Shown here one piece after another: positions 43,942 through 52,383 of a DNA stretch of 64,000 bases; position 1 is the stretch's first letter, and every line of letters begins with the position of its first letter. The position numbers and the translations under genes were made by a program. Below the pieces are notes generated by a model. It made no database searches. It was not told where the DNA came from and saw only the letters and a program-made list of their open reading frames with translations. The stretch is from G965227875 sp965227875 (lineage in GTDB: Bacteria; Pseudomonadota; Alphaproteobacteria; Rhizobiales; JAJFHC01), in assembly GCA_965227875.1 (NCBI GenBank), contig OZ245783.1, positions 4,092,001 to 4,156,000 on the forward strand. The letters run 5' to 3'.

Positions 43942-43984
43942 TATTCGGGAAAAGTGCAGAGTTGCGAAAGTACTTTCCCGAATA
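43942..43984. promoter_or_regulatory. Inverted repeat between the VOC and LysR genes (candidate operator)
   Basis: TATTCGGGAAA (43942-43952) and TTTCCCGAATA (43974-43984) are perfect 11-bp arms separated by 21 bases, about three helical turns centre to centre. They lie in the 113-bp divergent promoter region and end 12 bases before the LysR start. This is where a LysR-type tetramer would be expected to bind. Confidence 0.6.
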
Positions 43985-43996
43985 TGGAAGAGACAT

Positions 43997-44914
43997 ATGC
44001 CAAGCTATGATGCTGTCGCCGTGTTTGCGAGCGTGGCTGGTGCCGGAAGCTTCACCAAGGCTGCTAGGACGCTCGGAACGCCGATTTCCACGCTGAGTCG
44101 AAAAGTCGCCGAACTGGAGGACGACCTCGGCGTGAAACTGCTCGATCGTTCCAGACGACAGATCAGGCTGACGGAAGCGGGCGCCCAGTATCTGGAAATG
44201 TGCGGACCCGGTCTCGACATGCTGGCATTTGCGACCCGTACCCTGCGGGAACGGCGGCAGGACATGTCGGGTACGCTGAGAGTGTCCCTTCCTCCGAACC
44301 TGGCCGAACTGCTCTTTCTCGATCCGATCGACGCGTTCCTGAGACGGTACCCTCAGGCGAACGTCCGGATTTCCGTATCCGAACGGGTTCTCGATTTCGT
44401 CGACGACACGATCGACCTGTCGTTTCGTGTTGCGCGGCCCGAGTTGCCGGATCTGGTTATCCGGTCCTTGATGACCCATCGGCATCGCCTTGTCGCCGCA
44501 CCGGTATACCTGTCACGACAGCCGGCACCGGCGACACCGGACGACCTTGACGGGCACAACCGTCTCGGGTTCGGATTCCACGGGCGCGACCGGATCGAAT
44601 GGCGCATTTCCCGGGCCGGCGAAGACCGGCAACTCGCCTTCGTGCCGGACCTTGCGATCAACGATTATGCTGCCCTCAAGGCCGCAGCGCTTCGCGGGCT
44701 GGGGATCTGCGAGTTGCCCGGGATCATGTGCGGCAACGAACTCGAGTCCGGCCGGCTTGTTGAAGTCCTGCCGCAATGGTCCTTTCCCGAGACGACGCTC
44801 TATGCGGTGCACACCGGCGAGAAGGGGCTTTCGCGCCTTGCGCGACAGTTTCTCGATACGGTGACCGAGTATATCGGGCGCCCGGGTTCTCCCGGGTTCG
44901 GAGCGGCCGGGTAG
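43997..44914 (+). CDS. LysR-family transcriptional regulator
   Basis: The 305-residue protein has the LysR winged helix-turn-helix at the N-terminus (VFASVAGAGSFTKAARTL, STLSRKVAELEDDLGVKLLDRS) and a two-lobed effector-binding domain (GTLRVSLPPNLAE onward). The subgroup resembles single-effector regulators of oxidoreductase or VOC genes. ATG 43997 has GGAAGAG upstream. The divergent VOC gene and the inverted repeat between them suggest autoregulation plus control of that gene. Confidence 0.92.
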   Translation: MPSYDAVAVFASVAGAGSFTKAARTLGTPISTLSRKVAELEDDLGVKLLDRSRRQIRLTEAGAQYLEMCGPGLDMLAFATRTLRERRQDMSGTLRVSLPPNLAELLFLDPIDAFLRRYPQANVRISVSERVLDFVDDTIDLSFRVARPELPDLVIRSLMTHRHRLVAAPVYLSRQPAPATPDDLDGHNRLGFGFHGRDRIEWRISRAGEDRQLAFVPDLAINDYAALKAAALRGLGICELPGIMCGNELESGRLVEVLPQWSFPETTLYAVHTGEKGLSRLARQFLDTVTEYIGRPGSPGFGAAG

Positions 44915-44945
44915 TCGCTTGCGCGGGAGGTGATCGCGGCGCCCA

Positions 44946-45836
44946 CTATAAATTGCGACGGGACCGAAACGGCCAGGCCAGTTGAGCGAGGAAGCCGCGC
45001 GGCATGTCCTCCCGGATTCCGATCTTCACGGGCGGCCGGCGGTCGGGATTGAAAAACGTCCTGAACAGCAGGTCCCACAGCATCAGGTTTTCGCCGTAGT
45101 TCGTGTTTCCCTCGCGGAGTTTCTTGGAGTGATGCCAGCGATGAAGGGCGGGCGTGTTGAACATATAGCTCAGTACGCCGAACCGCATTTCGATGTTGCA
45201 ATGGGTCAGCATACCGATGAAAGCGGTCACCGCGCTCACCCAGAGGAAGACGATCGTCGGCGCACCGGCGAGGTAGAGCAGGGGCTGGCTGAGCAGGATC
45301 GAGAAAAACGTGTCCACGAAATGGAAGCGACCGGTGTTGACGAACCACAGGCGGGTGACGCTGTGATGAACGGCGTGAAATCGCCACAGCAACGGAATCT
45401 CGTGAGACAGCCTGTGCGCCCAGTAGAGGCCGAACTCGGCGACCGTGAGCCCGAGAACGACTTGCAGGACCATGGGCCAGTGGTCCGGCCAGATGCCGCT
45501 GCGACTGCCGTCATTGAGGAAGTCGGCCAGCCCCACCGTGCCTGAAACCACGACGATCACCTGGACCAGTCCCTTGTTGAGCAATGTGTGGGCGAGATTG
45601 GCGAATGTCTGGCGGTCGTTTTCCAGCCATGCGGTTTCGTGCGGAAAGACGCGTTCCAGAACACCGATGGTCAGCGCGAAGACGACGTAGACGACGTTGA
45701 ACCACAAGATGCCGTTTCCCGTCCGGATCCCGTACCAGGTGCCTGTGACAGCACACGCGAACAACAGCGGCCAAAGGAGGAAGGAGACGAAGTACCTTGC
45801 TTCCGGCGTCGGCATGTCTGGTGCTTGCGATGACAT
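44946..45836 (-). CDS. Sterol desaturase / fatty-acid hydroxylase family membrane protein
   Basis: The 296-residue protein is an integral membrane di-iron enzyme of the ERG3/FA_hydroxylase superfamily. The histidine clusters are visible: HRLSHEIPLLWRFHAVHHS, THCNIEM and HRWHHSKK, enough for the eight-His iron site. Four or so hydrophobic segments are present. Bacterial members hydroxylate or desaturate lipids or carotenoid-like substrates; which one is unclear here. It converges on the LysR gene with a 31-bp gap. An internal ATG at 45815 is a possible alternative start. Confidence 0.85.
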   Translation of the reverse strand: MSSQAPDMPTPEARYFVSFLLWPLLFACAVTGTWYGIRTGNGILWFNVVYVVFALTIGVLERVFPHETAWLENDRQTFANLAHTLLNKGLVQVIVVVSGTVGLADFLNDGSRSGIWPDHWPMVLQVVLGLTVAEFGLYWAHRLSHEIPLLWRFHAVHHSVTRLWFVNTGRFHFVDTFFSILLSQPLLYLAGAPTIVFLWVSAVTAFIGMLTHCNIEMRFGVLSYMFNTPALHRWHHSKKLREGNTNYGENLMLWDLLFRTFFNPDRRPPVKIGIREDMPRGFLAQLAWPFRSRRNL

Positions 45837-46099
45837 CTGGACAAATTCCGTCGAGGTAAGCGGGGCACACGCACCCCGTTTGGCAGTAACGTGCAACCAG
45901 TTTTGCGATTTCGGATTTCAGTTCAACGATTCGTTGCTTGGGGTGCGTGGACGGAATGTTGCCCTGCGCCGGTGCAGGAACAAGCCTGATTCATGATCAC
46001 GGTGCTGCGACGGTTTGATGATCGATTGTTGAACCGCCCCAACTAGGCTAGACACACTCGCAATGATCACATCTGTCACCGGTAGTTCACGCCCCTGAT

Positions 46100-48601
46100 A
46101 TGAGCATCATTGCATTCGCTCTTCTCAGCCTCGTCGCTCTTCTTCTGATCGTCAGCATCCTGATGCCGGTGGCGGAACGGCTGAACACGCCCTACACGGT
46201 GTTGCTGGCCGGTGTCGGACTTCTCATCGGAACGGTCATCCTGGCGCTGGGGGCGATCCCCGCCGACAGTATCCTGGGCGGCTACGACGCGAATTTCGCC
46301 GATGTGTTCAGCCTCGACAGCGAAGTCATCCTCTTCGTTTTTCTCCCGGTACTGCTGTTCGAGATCGCCCTTGTCGTGAACGTGCGGCGCATGTTCGACG
46401 ATCTCCTCGTGATATTGCTGATGGCCATCGTCGCCGTCATCATCTCGACATTCATGATCGGCGGGACGCTCTGGGCGATTTCGGCTGGAAGTCTCACGCT
46501 GTGCCTTCTGCTCGCCGCCGTCATCTCGACGACCGACCCCGGCGCTGTGGTCGCCATCTTCCGGGACCTGGGGGCGCCGCGCCGCCTGCTGGTGATCGTC
46601 GAAGGCGAGAGTCTGTTCAACGATGCCGCGGCGATCGTCCTTTTCTCCCTGTTTCTTGCGGCACTGACAGGCACCGCCGGGATGTCCGTCTCGGAAAGCG
46701 TGTTCGTCTTTTTCTACGGTTTCATTGTCGGGGGCGCCGCCGGTTTCGTGCTCGGTTGGCTCTTCGGAATGCTTTTCAGCATGCTTCGCGGAAACGTCCT
46801 GGCGGAAATCACGCTGACGGTGGCTCTGGCCTATCTGGCCTTCGTGATGGGCGAGTTCATTCTCGGCGCGTCCGGTGTCGTCGCCGTCGTCATCGCCGGT
46901 CTCGTGACCGGAGGTTACGGACGCACGCTCATGGCCGCCGACAGCTGGCCGAAGGTCATCGCCGTCTGGGAACAGCTCGGGTTCTGGGCCAACTCCCTTA
47001 TTTTCCTGCTCGCCTCGATGCTGGTGCCGCGTGTTCTGGTGGGTGTCCAACTCCAGGATCTGCTGGCGATCGTGGCGGTGTACATCGCCGCTTTCGCGGC
47101 CCGTGCCCTGATCCTCTACGGTCTGCTGCCGGTCTTCAACTGGACGGGCTGGAGCCCGGCCATGAACCAGGCGCAGAAGGGACTCATTCTCTGGGGCGGC
47201 ATTCGCGGGGCGGCCACGCTGGCCCTCGCTCTTGCGGTGACGGAGAACAGCCTCATTCCGGCGGATGACCGGCAACTGGTCGGCGCCGTCGCCAGCGGCT
47301 TCGTTCTCGTGACCCTGCTGTTCAACGCAACGACCCTTCCCTGGATGACGCGCCGGCTCGGCCTGGACCGCCTGTCGGACGCAGATGTTGCGCTCCGCAG
47401 CCGCGTCGTTGCCGATGCGCTCGAAGAGGTCAGGGACCACGTCAGGGGAGTGGCCCGCGAGCACAGCATCGCCGACGACGCCATTTCCGATATCGAAGAC
47501 TACTACGCCCAGCGAATAGACATGATCGAGCGCGACGATACGTCGACGCCGGTCGGTGCGCTCGATGATCGCATGTCGCTCGGTTTCACGATGCTCGGCA
47601 ATCTTGAAGGCCGCATATACGAACGTCGTTTCACCGACAACGTCATCGGTCGTACCGCGGTGCGCGGGCTCAGGGCGACGGCGGAACGTCTCGCGGACGC
47701 TGCGCGGACCGGTGGGCGGGAAGGGTATGAAGCCCGGATGATCGACGTACTCGGATTCGCCGGCAGGTTCCGCATCGCCCTGTGGATCAGCCGCGTGCTC
47801 CACATCGACGGGCCGCTGGCGAAGCAGGTCGCCAACCGTTTCGACGAATTGATCAACAGCCGCTTCGCGATACGCGACCTCATCGTCTTTTCGCGGCAGC
47901 GCCTGGGAAAACTCGTTGGCACGGAGATCTCCGCCGCAGCCGTCGAGACGCTCGAAGCGCGACTTTCGGAGGTTACGAGATCCCTGGAAGCCCTGGAACG
48001 ACAGTACCCGGACTATTCCAGGCAGCTGCAGAGCGCCATCCTGGCCCGTGCCGGCATGCGCTGGGAAGCCGAACGTTACCGCCGGCTTCTCGATGACTCG
48101 CTGATCGGAATGGAGCTCTACGGATCGTTGGAACGCAGTCTGGACCACCAGCGTCATGAACTCTTCAAGCGTTCGCGCCTCGACCTCGGTCTGCGAAGCG
48201 AGGACCTGCTTGCGGAAGTGCCGTTGTTCCGATTGCTGTCCGATGAACACCGTTCGGAAATCGCCGATGCCCTGTCGACCCGCTTCGTCGTGCCCGGAGA
48301 AATGATCGTGAAGAAAGGCGACATCGGCAACGAGATGTATTTCATCGCGTCCGGCGCCGCACAGGTCAACCTGCCCAACCGCCAGATCATGCTGGGCAGC
48401 GGAGACTTCTTCGGCGAGATGGCGCTGATGCGCGAGTCCCAAACCCGTTCGGCAGATGTCGTTGCACTGGGGTATTGCAAGCTGCTGGTTCTGCGGGGGC
48501 GTGACTTCAGCAAGCTGAGATCCATGCGACCGGAGATAGATCGCCACATTCGCGACGCTGCCGAGGCGCGAACCCAGGAACTCGACAACCCGCCGTCCTG
48601 A
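46100..48601 (+). CDS. CPA1-type cation:proton antiporter with C-terminal cyclic-nucleotide-binding domain
   Basis: The 833-residue protein has about twelve N-terminal hydrophobic segments (to about residue 420) with the CPA1 core motifs TTDPGAVVAIF and EGESLFNDAAAIVLF, whose Asn-Asp pair exchanges cations and protons. A long helical cytoplasmic region follows. A cNMP-binding-like domain sits at about 700-815, with LPNRQIMLGSGDFFGEMALMRESQTRSADV resembling the phosphate-binding cassette. Similar plant SOS1-like and bacterial NhaP-type proteins export Na+ or K+ and are gated by the cytoplasmic part. The ion cannot be assigned. Confidence 0.88.
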   Translation: MSIIAFALLSLVALLLIVSILMPVAERLNTPYTVLLAGVGLLIGTVILALGAIPADSILGGYDANFADVFSLDSEVILFVFLPVLLFEIALVVNVRRMFDDLLVILLMAIVAVIISTFMIGGTLWAISAGSLTLCLLLAAVISTTDPGAVVAIFRDLGAPRRLLVIVEGESLFNDAAAIVLFSLFLAALTGTAGMSVSESVFVFFYGFIVGGAAGFVLGWLFGMLFSMLRGNVLAEITLTVALAYLAFVMGEFILGASGVVAVVIAGLVTGGYGRTLMAADSWPKVIAVWEQLGFWANSLIFLLASMLVPRVLVGVQLQDLLAIVAVYIAAFAARALILYGLLPVFNWTGWSPAMNQAQKGLILWGGIRGAATLALALAVTENSLIPADDRQLVGAVASGFVLVTLLFNATTLPWMTRRLGLDRLSDADVALRSRVVADALEEVRDHVRGVAREHSIADDAISDIEDYYAQRIDMIERDDTSTPVGALDDRMSLGFTMLGNLEGRIYERRFTDNVIGRTAVRGLRATAERLADAARTGGREGYEARMIDVLGFAGRFRIALWISRVLHIDGPLAKQVANRFDELINSRFAIRDLIVFSRQRLGKLVGTEISAAAVETLEARLSEVTRSLEALERQYPDYSRQLQSAILARAGMRWEAERYRRLLDDSLIGMELYGSLERSLDHQRHELFKRSRLDLGLRSEDLLAEVPLFRLLSDEHRSEIADALSTRFVVPGEMIVKKGDIGNEMYFIASGAAQVNLPNRQIMLGSGDFFGEMALMRESQTRSADVVALGYCKLLVLRGRDFSKLRSMRPEIDRHIRDAAEARTQELDNPPS

Positions 48602-48622
48602 CCGGAAGACCGCGCGCGTCGG

Positions 48623-49672
48623 TTATTGCGGCGTGAGAACCACCCGTCCGACAATCTTGTTGGAGCGCAGGTCGTCAAGCGACGCGTTTGCGCAATCAAG
48701 ACTGCGGGTCTCGATGGGGATGGGCGAAACCGCGCCGGAGGCGGCGAGGTCGAGCATTTCCTTCGCTTCGGTGAGAGAGCCGACGAACGTCCCGATCAGC
48801 GAAAACGGCCGCAGGGGAAACATCGCGATCGGCATGTCGAGACGACCGCCGATCAGCCCGGAGATCACGACCGAGCCGCCCTTGCGCAGGGTGCCCTGGG
48901 CGAAGGCGAGGGACCCGTCGGAACCGACGAAGTCCACGGCCGCGACCAGACCTCCGGTTGTCTTGAGGATTTCCTTGCGTGCGTCCCGATCGGCCGGGTC
49001 GAAGGCGGCGGCTGCACCTGCCTCGAGGGCCGCGGCCCGCTTGGCCGGGTCGATATCCGCGGCGAGCGGCGCGCCGCCGAAGAGCGAGCGGGCGAACTGG
49101 AGCCCCATCATGCCGACACCGCCCAAGCCGACCAGGATGATGTTCGATCCGTCGGTCCCACTGGGCAGCTTCTTCAGGGCGCTGTAGGCCGTGAGGCCGG
49201 AGCACATGTATGCGCCGGCAAGCGCCGGGCTGAGGTTTCCGTAGTCGAGAAGATAGCGCGGATGGGGCACGAGGACGTGCGTCGCAAAACCGCCATCCAC
49301 CGTGATGCCGAGATGGTTCGTGGTCCGGCAGAGATGTTCGTCCCCCGTGGCGCACGTCGGACATTCCCCGCAGCCGATCCAGGGGTAGACCGCGCGCCGG
49401 TCTCCGATCGACACGCCCTGCGCATCCGGACCCAGCGCGACGATTTCGCCCTCGATTTCATGACCGAGGGTGAACGGCAGGGACCGGCCGGCGGTGACGT
49501 CGAGTTTCTCGTCATTGCCCAGGTTGAAATAGCCGTCCTGCAGGTGGAGATCGCTGTGACACACACCGCAATGCCGGACGGCGACCAGCACTTGCGTCCC
49601 CTCCGGTTCCGGCGTGGCCGCGGAGGTCGGCTGAAGGGCTTCGCCATAGGCGACGATGGATTGTCTGTTCAT
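48623..49672 (-). CDS. Zinc-dependent alcohol dehydrogenase (AdhP-like MDR)
   Basis: The 349-residue medium-chain dehydrogenase has catalytic-zinc motifs (CGVCHSDLHLQDG, LGHEIEGEI), the structural-zinc lobe CGECPTCATGDEHLC and the Rossmann motif GLGGVGMMGLQFA. The catalytic zinc and proton relay appear intact. It oxidises an alcohol with NAD(P); the substrate is not predictable. The start at 49672 is the family N-terminus; the frame is open well upstream but is antisense there to the next gene's region. It converges on the antiporter gene with a 21-bp gap. Confidence 0.9.
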   Translation of the reverse strand: MNRQSIVAYGEALQPTSAATPEPEGTQVLVAVRHCGVCHSDLHLQDGYFNLGNDEKLDVTAGRSLPFTLGHEIEGEIVALGPDAQGVSIGDRRAVYPWIGCGECPTCATGDEHLCRTTNHLGITVDGGFATHVLVPHPRYLLDYGNLSPALAGAYMCSGLTAYSALKKLPSGTDGSNIILVGLGGVGMMGLQFARSLFGGAPLAADIDPAKRAAALEAGAAAAFDPADRDARKEILKTTGGLVAAVDFVGSDGSLAFAQGTLRKGGSVVISGLIGGRLDMPIAMFPLRPFSLIGTFVGSLTEAKEMLDLAASGAVSPIPIETRSLDCANASLDDLRSNKIVGRVVLTPQ

Positions 49673-49704
49673 GTGAAAAGTCCGTGATCGACAGAAACCG
49701 TGGG

Positions 49705-50370
49705 TCAGTTCTTCAGAACCGCCTCGCGCATGGTATCGCAACTGCGTTTCTTCAGTCGATCGTCGCAAACGAAAACCTTGTCGAGCCGGCTGGTGATGGA
49801 CTTCAGGAGCGCGGGGTCTCCCGACGGCATCGGGCCGGAGGTGTCGTTGCTGTGCCAGGCGCTCTCGACCACGTAGAGCGCATCCTTGCCCTTGATGGCG
49901 ATCTGCACGCGGAACTCGATCTTCTTCGTGAACCTGTTCTTTTTCAGCGTCTCGGGCGCTGTCTGGCATTCGATGAAGGCGAGTGACGCGGGGTAGCCGT
50001 GCCGCTGTTCGAGCGGTCCGACGATCTTCCGCGATTTCGTGCACAGGGACGCGAACCGATTCATCGTGAAGGTGTTGTATTCCAGCGGGCCGCGCGTCAT
50101 CCGGTCATAGATCTTCGTCGTGACCATGTAGGTCCAGTTTTCCACCGTTTCCCCGGCGGGAACGTATTCCTGGATCTCCTTGCGGGCGTCGCGCACGTGA
50201 TAGGCGACCTTCCATCCGTCCGGCAAGGGGGCGATGACCCTTTCCGGCGAAAGCTTCAGTTTGACCTTGTCTTCCTTGTCCTGCGCCGCCGAAGGTTGAG
50301 GCATCAGGGCAATGGCGCAGGCGACGAGACCGCCCGCCGCAATTCGCAAGGGAAGGGACAGGCACGGCAT
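49705..50370 (-). CDS. Exported protein of unknown function
   Basis: The 221-residue protein has a signal peptide (MPCLSLPLRIAAGGLVACAIALM, cut near SAAQ). The mature part is lysine-rich, with beta-strand-like stretches (GWKVAYHVRD, ENWTYMVTTKIYDRM, EFRVQIAIKGKDALYVVESAWH) and four cysteines that could pair in the periplasm. The pattern recalls small periplasmic proteins annotated only as hypothetical in alphaproteobacteria. It is 32 bases upstream of the alcohol dehydrogenase on the same strand. I cannot assign a function. Confidence 0.6.
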   Translation of the reverse strand: MPCLSLPLRIAAGGLVACAIALMPQPSAAQDKEDKVKLKLSPERVIAPLPDGWKVAYHVRDARKEIQEYVPAGETVENWTYMVTTKIYDRMTRGPLEYNTFTMNRFASLCTKSRKIVGPLEQRHGYPASLAFIECQTAPETLKKNRFTKKIEFRVQIAIKGKDALYVVESAWHSNDTSGPMPSGDPALLKSITSRLDKVFVCDDRLKKRSCDTMREAVLKN

Positions 50371-50448
50371 CTCGATCTCCGGGGGCACGGGCCCGACAAT
50401 CGCGGGCGGTTTTCACGTCGGTGCGGATTGTCGCTGATTCGGGCGTCC

Positions 50449-51321
50449 CTAAGCAACGCGACCTTGGCCCTCGAGCGCATTCAGCGATTTTGCGAGACGG
50501 CAGAACGAGGCAATGTCGAGGGACTCCGGCCTGACCTGCGGATCGATGTTCGACATCTGGAGAAGTTGCTCGACGGGAACGCCGAGCGACTTGAGACTGG
50601 TGCGCAGCATCTTGCGGCGCTGGCCGAAAGCGGCCGCCGTAACCCTTTCGAGCGATGCCGTCTCCACCTCCGTGTCATAGCTATCGCGGGGCGTGAACCG
50701 CACGATGGAGGAGACGACCTTGGGGGAGGGCGTAAAGGCGCGGGGATCGACATCGAAACACCTCTCGGCGTGCCATCTCCATTGGGTCAGGATCGAGAGC
50801 CGGCCATACGACTTCTTGCCCGCAGGACTCGTGAGCCTGTCCGCGACCTCCCTCTGGAACATGAGGGTCATGGACCCGTAGACCGGCGGCCATGTCGCGG
50901 CCTTCAGCCAGCCGATCACAAGAGGCGTCGCGATATTGTAGGGCAGGTTCGCGACGATCTTCCCGGGCCGTTCGAGTATCGTCACGGGGTCGATCCGCAG
51001 GGCGTCGTCATGAATGACCTCGAGGCGGCCCGGATAGGCATCGGAGATCTGGGCGAGGGCGGGCAGGCATCTCTCGTCGCGCTCCACGACAGTGACCTTC
51101 GCCGCACCGCTGGCGAGCAGCGCCCGCGTCAATCCTCCGGGACCTGGCCCGATCTCGAGGACGTGGTCCCGGTCCGTCACGCCGGCGGTCCGCGCGATTC
51201 TCCCGGTGAGGTTCAGATCGAGAAGAAAGTTCTGGCCAAGCTGCTTCCGCGCGTCGAGCCCGAACCGGGCGATGACGTCCCGCAGGGGAGGCAGGCCGTC
51301 GTCAGCTGCCCCGTCGGTCAA
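50449..51321 (-). CDS. ksgA: 16S rRNA dimethyladenosine transferase KsgA (RsmA)
   Basis: KsgA dimethylates A1518 and A1519 of 16S rRNA. The 290-residue protein shows QLGQNFLLDLNLTGRIA, SAM motif VLEIGPGPGGLTRALL, the catalytic NLPYNIATPLV motif, and the C-terminal AFGQRRKMLRTSLKSL. The start seems to be TTG 51321, which overlaps the end of surA by 20 bases with AAGGA suitably placed upstream. In many alphaproteobacteria pdxA lies between surA and ksgA; here it does not. Confidence 0.95.
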   Translation of the reverse strand: MTDGAADDGLPPLRDVIARFGLDARKQLGQNFLLDLNLTGRIARTAGVTDRDHVLEIGPGPGGLTRALLASGAAKVTVVERDERCLPALAQISDAYPGRLEVIHDDALRIDPVTILERPGKIVANLPYNIATPLVIGWLKAATWPPVYGSMTLMFQREVADRLTSPAGKKSYGRLSILTQWRWHAERCFDVDPRAFTPSPKVVSSIVRFTPRDSYDTEVETASLERVTAAAFGQRRKMLRTSLKSLGVPVEQLLQMSNIDPQVRPESLDIASFCRLAKSLNALEGQGRVA

Positions 51322-52279
51322 TCAACGCTTCCTTACGCAGGTCCCTCAGGTACCGCGTCCCGAGAAGGTTGTACTGCTCTTCCATGAGCGCGTTCTTCAC
51401 CTGCTCACGGCTGATCGTGGGCGGCTTCTGGACGATGCGTTCGCAATAGGCGAGCAGTTCGATGCCGGTCTGTGTCCGGTTGGGCGGCGTGATCCCCCCT
51501 TCGCCCACGCGCGAGAGGATCTTGACGAGCTGCGGCGGCAGGGCTTCCACCGGAACGCCGGGGATATCGCGAACCCGGACGCTCGGGACCCCGGAAATCG
51601 CCTTGTTCACCGTGCGGCACCCACGGTATTTCCCGATGATCGACTGGGCTTCGAAGTAGCGTGACTGGATCACCCCGGGCGGTGCGTTCTTCTCGTATCC
51701 CAGGACGATCTGCTTGAGGACCAGAAACCGCCGGGTCTTCCTCGGCTTCTTCTCCAGTACGGCAAGCCGGCGGTCGACTTCCCGGTCGGAGACCTTGACC
51801 CGCTTGTTGTACTTGCTCTGCAGAACCGTGTTCCACGCGATCTGGGCTTCGATCTGGCTGCGCAGCGCACTCATGCGAATGCCCTGCTTCTTGAGCTTGG
51901 CGGAGAAACTCTGGACGGTGTCGTTGCCACTCTTCGCGATCTGCTCGATCAATCGGTCGATCTCCGCCTTGGGAATGTTGATCTTGACCCGCGTGGCTTC
52001 CTGTTTCTTCAGGATGTCGTCGATCAGTTCGTCCAGCGCCTTCTTTCTGCGCAGGTTCTCCGTCTTGCCGCCCGCGTTGGGGCCGCCGAGCAGCTTGTTG
52101 ATCTTAACGCGCTGGTTCACCGCAAACTCGGTTACGGGCTTGTCGTTCACCACCGCCACCACGCCAAGCGAGTTCTGTGCCGCAACCGCAGGTGCGGACA
52201 GGAGCGCAAATCCGAGCGCCGCCAGGGCCATCATTCCCCGGGAGAGCTTCGTGTCGCGCGGTTTCCGTCCATAACTCAT
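51302..52279 (-). CDS. surA: Periplasmic chaperone / peptidyl-prolyl isomerase SurA
   Basis: SurA escorts outer-membrane proteins such as LptD to the BAM complex. The 325-residue protein has a signal peptide (MMALAALGFALLSAPAVAAQ), the N-terminal chaperone region (VAVVNDKPVTEFAVNQRV) and a single degenerate parvulin-like domain, shorter than the two-parvulin E. coli protein but usual for alphaproteobacteria. The start at 52279 gives the signal peptide. It lies between lptD and ksgA on the same strand. Confidence 0.9.
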   Translation of the reverse strand: MSYGRKPRDTKLSRGMMALAALGFALLSAPAVAAQNSLGVVAVVNDKPVTEFAVNQRVKINKLLGGPNAGGKTENLRRKKALDELIDDILKKQEATRVKINIPKAEIDRLIEQIAKSGNDTVQSFSAKLKKQGIRMSALRSQIEAQIAWNTVLQSKYNKRVKVSDREVDRRLAVLEKKPRKTRRFLVLKQIVLGYEKNAPPGVIQSRYFEAQSIIGKYRGCRTVNKAISGVPSVRVRDIPGVPVEALPPQLVKILSRVGEGGITPPNRTQTGIELLAYCERIVQKPPTISREQVKNALMEEQYNLLGTRYLRDLRKEALIDRRGS

Positions 52280-52383
52280 GGCTGGCTCTGTAATCCTTGC
52301 TGATTCAAATTGGCGCCACTCATACTGCCAAACGATGGCAAGAAAAAGCCGGTCGTCAAGCCGTAACGCACGGAAAATGCGGG

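Noticed and set aside
46076..48547. Long open frame (~820 codons) on the minus strand opposite the antiporter
   Set aside because: It is a GC-driven shadow: the translation is His/Asp/Arg/Glu-rich with no domains, and the plus-strand antiporter is unmistakable.
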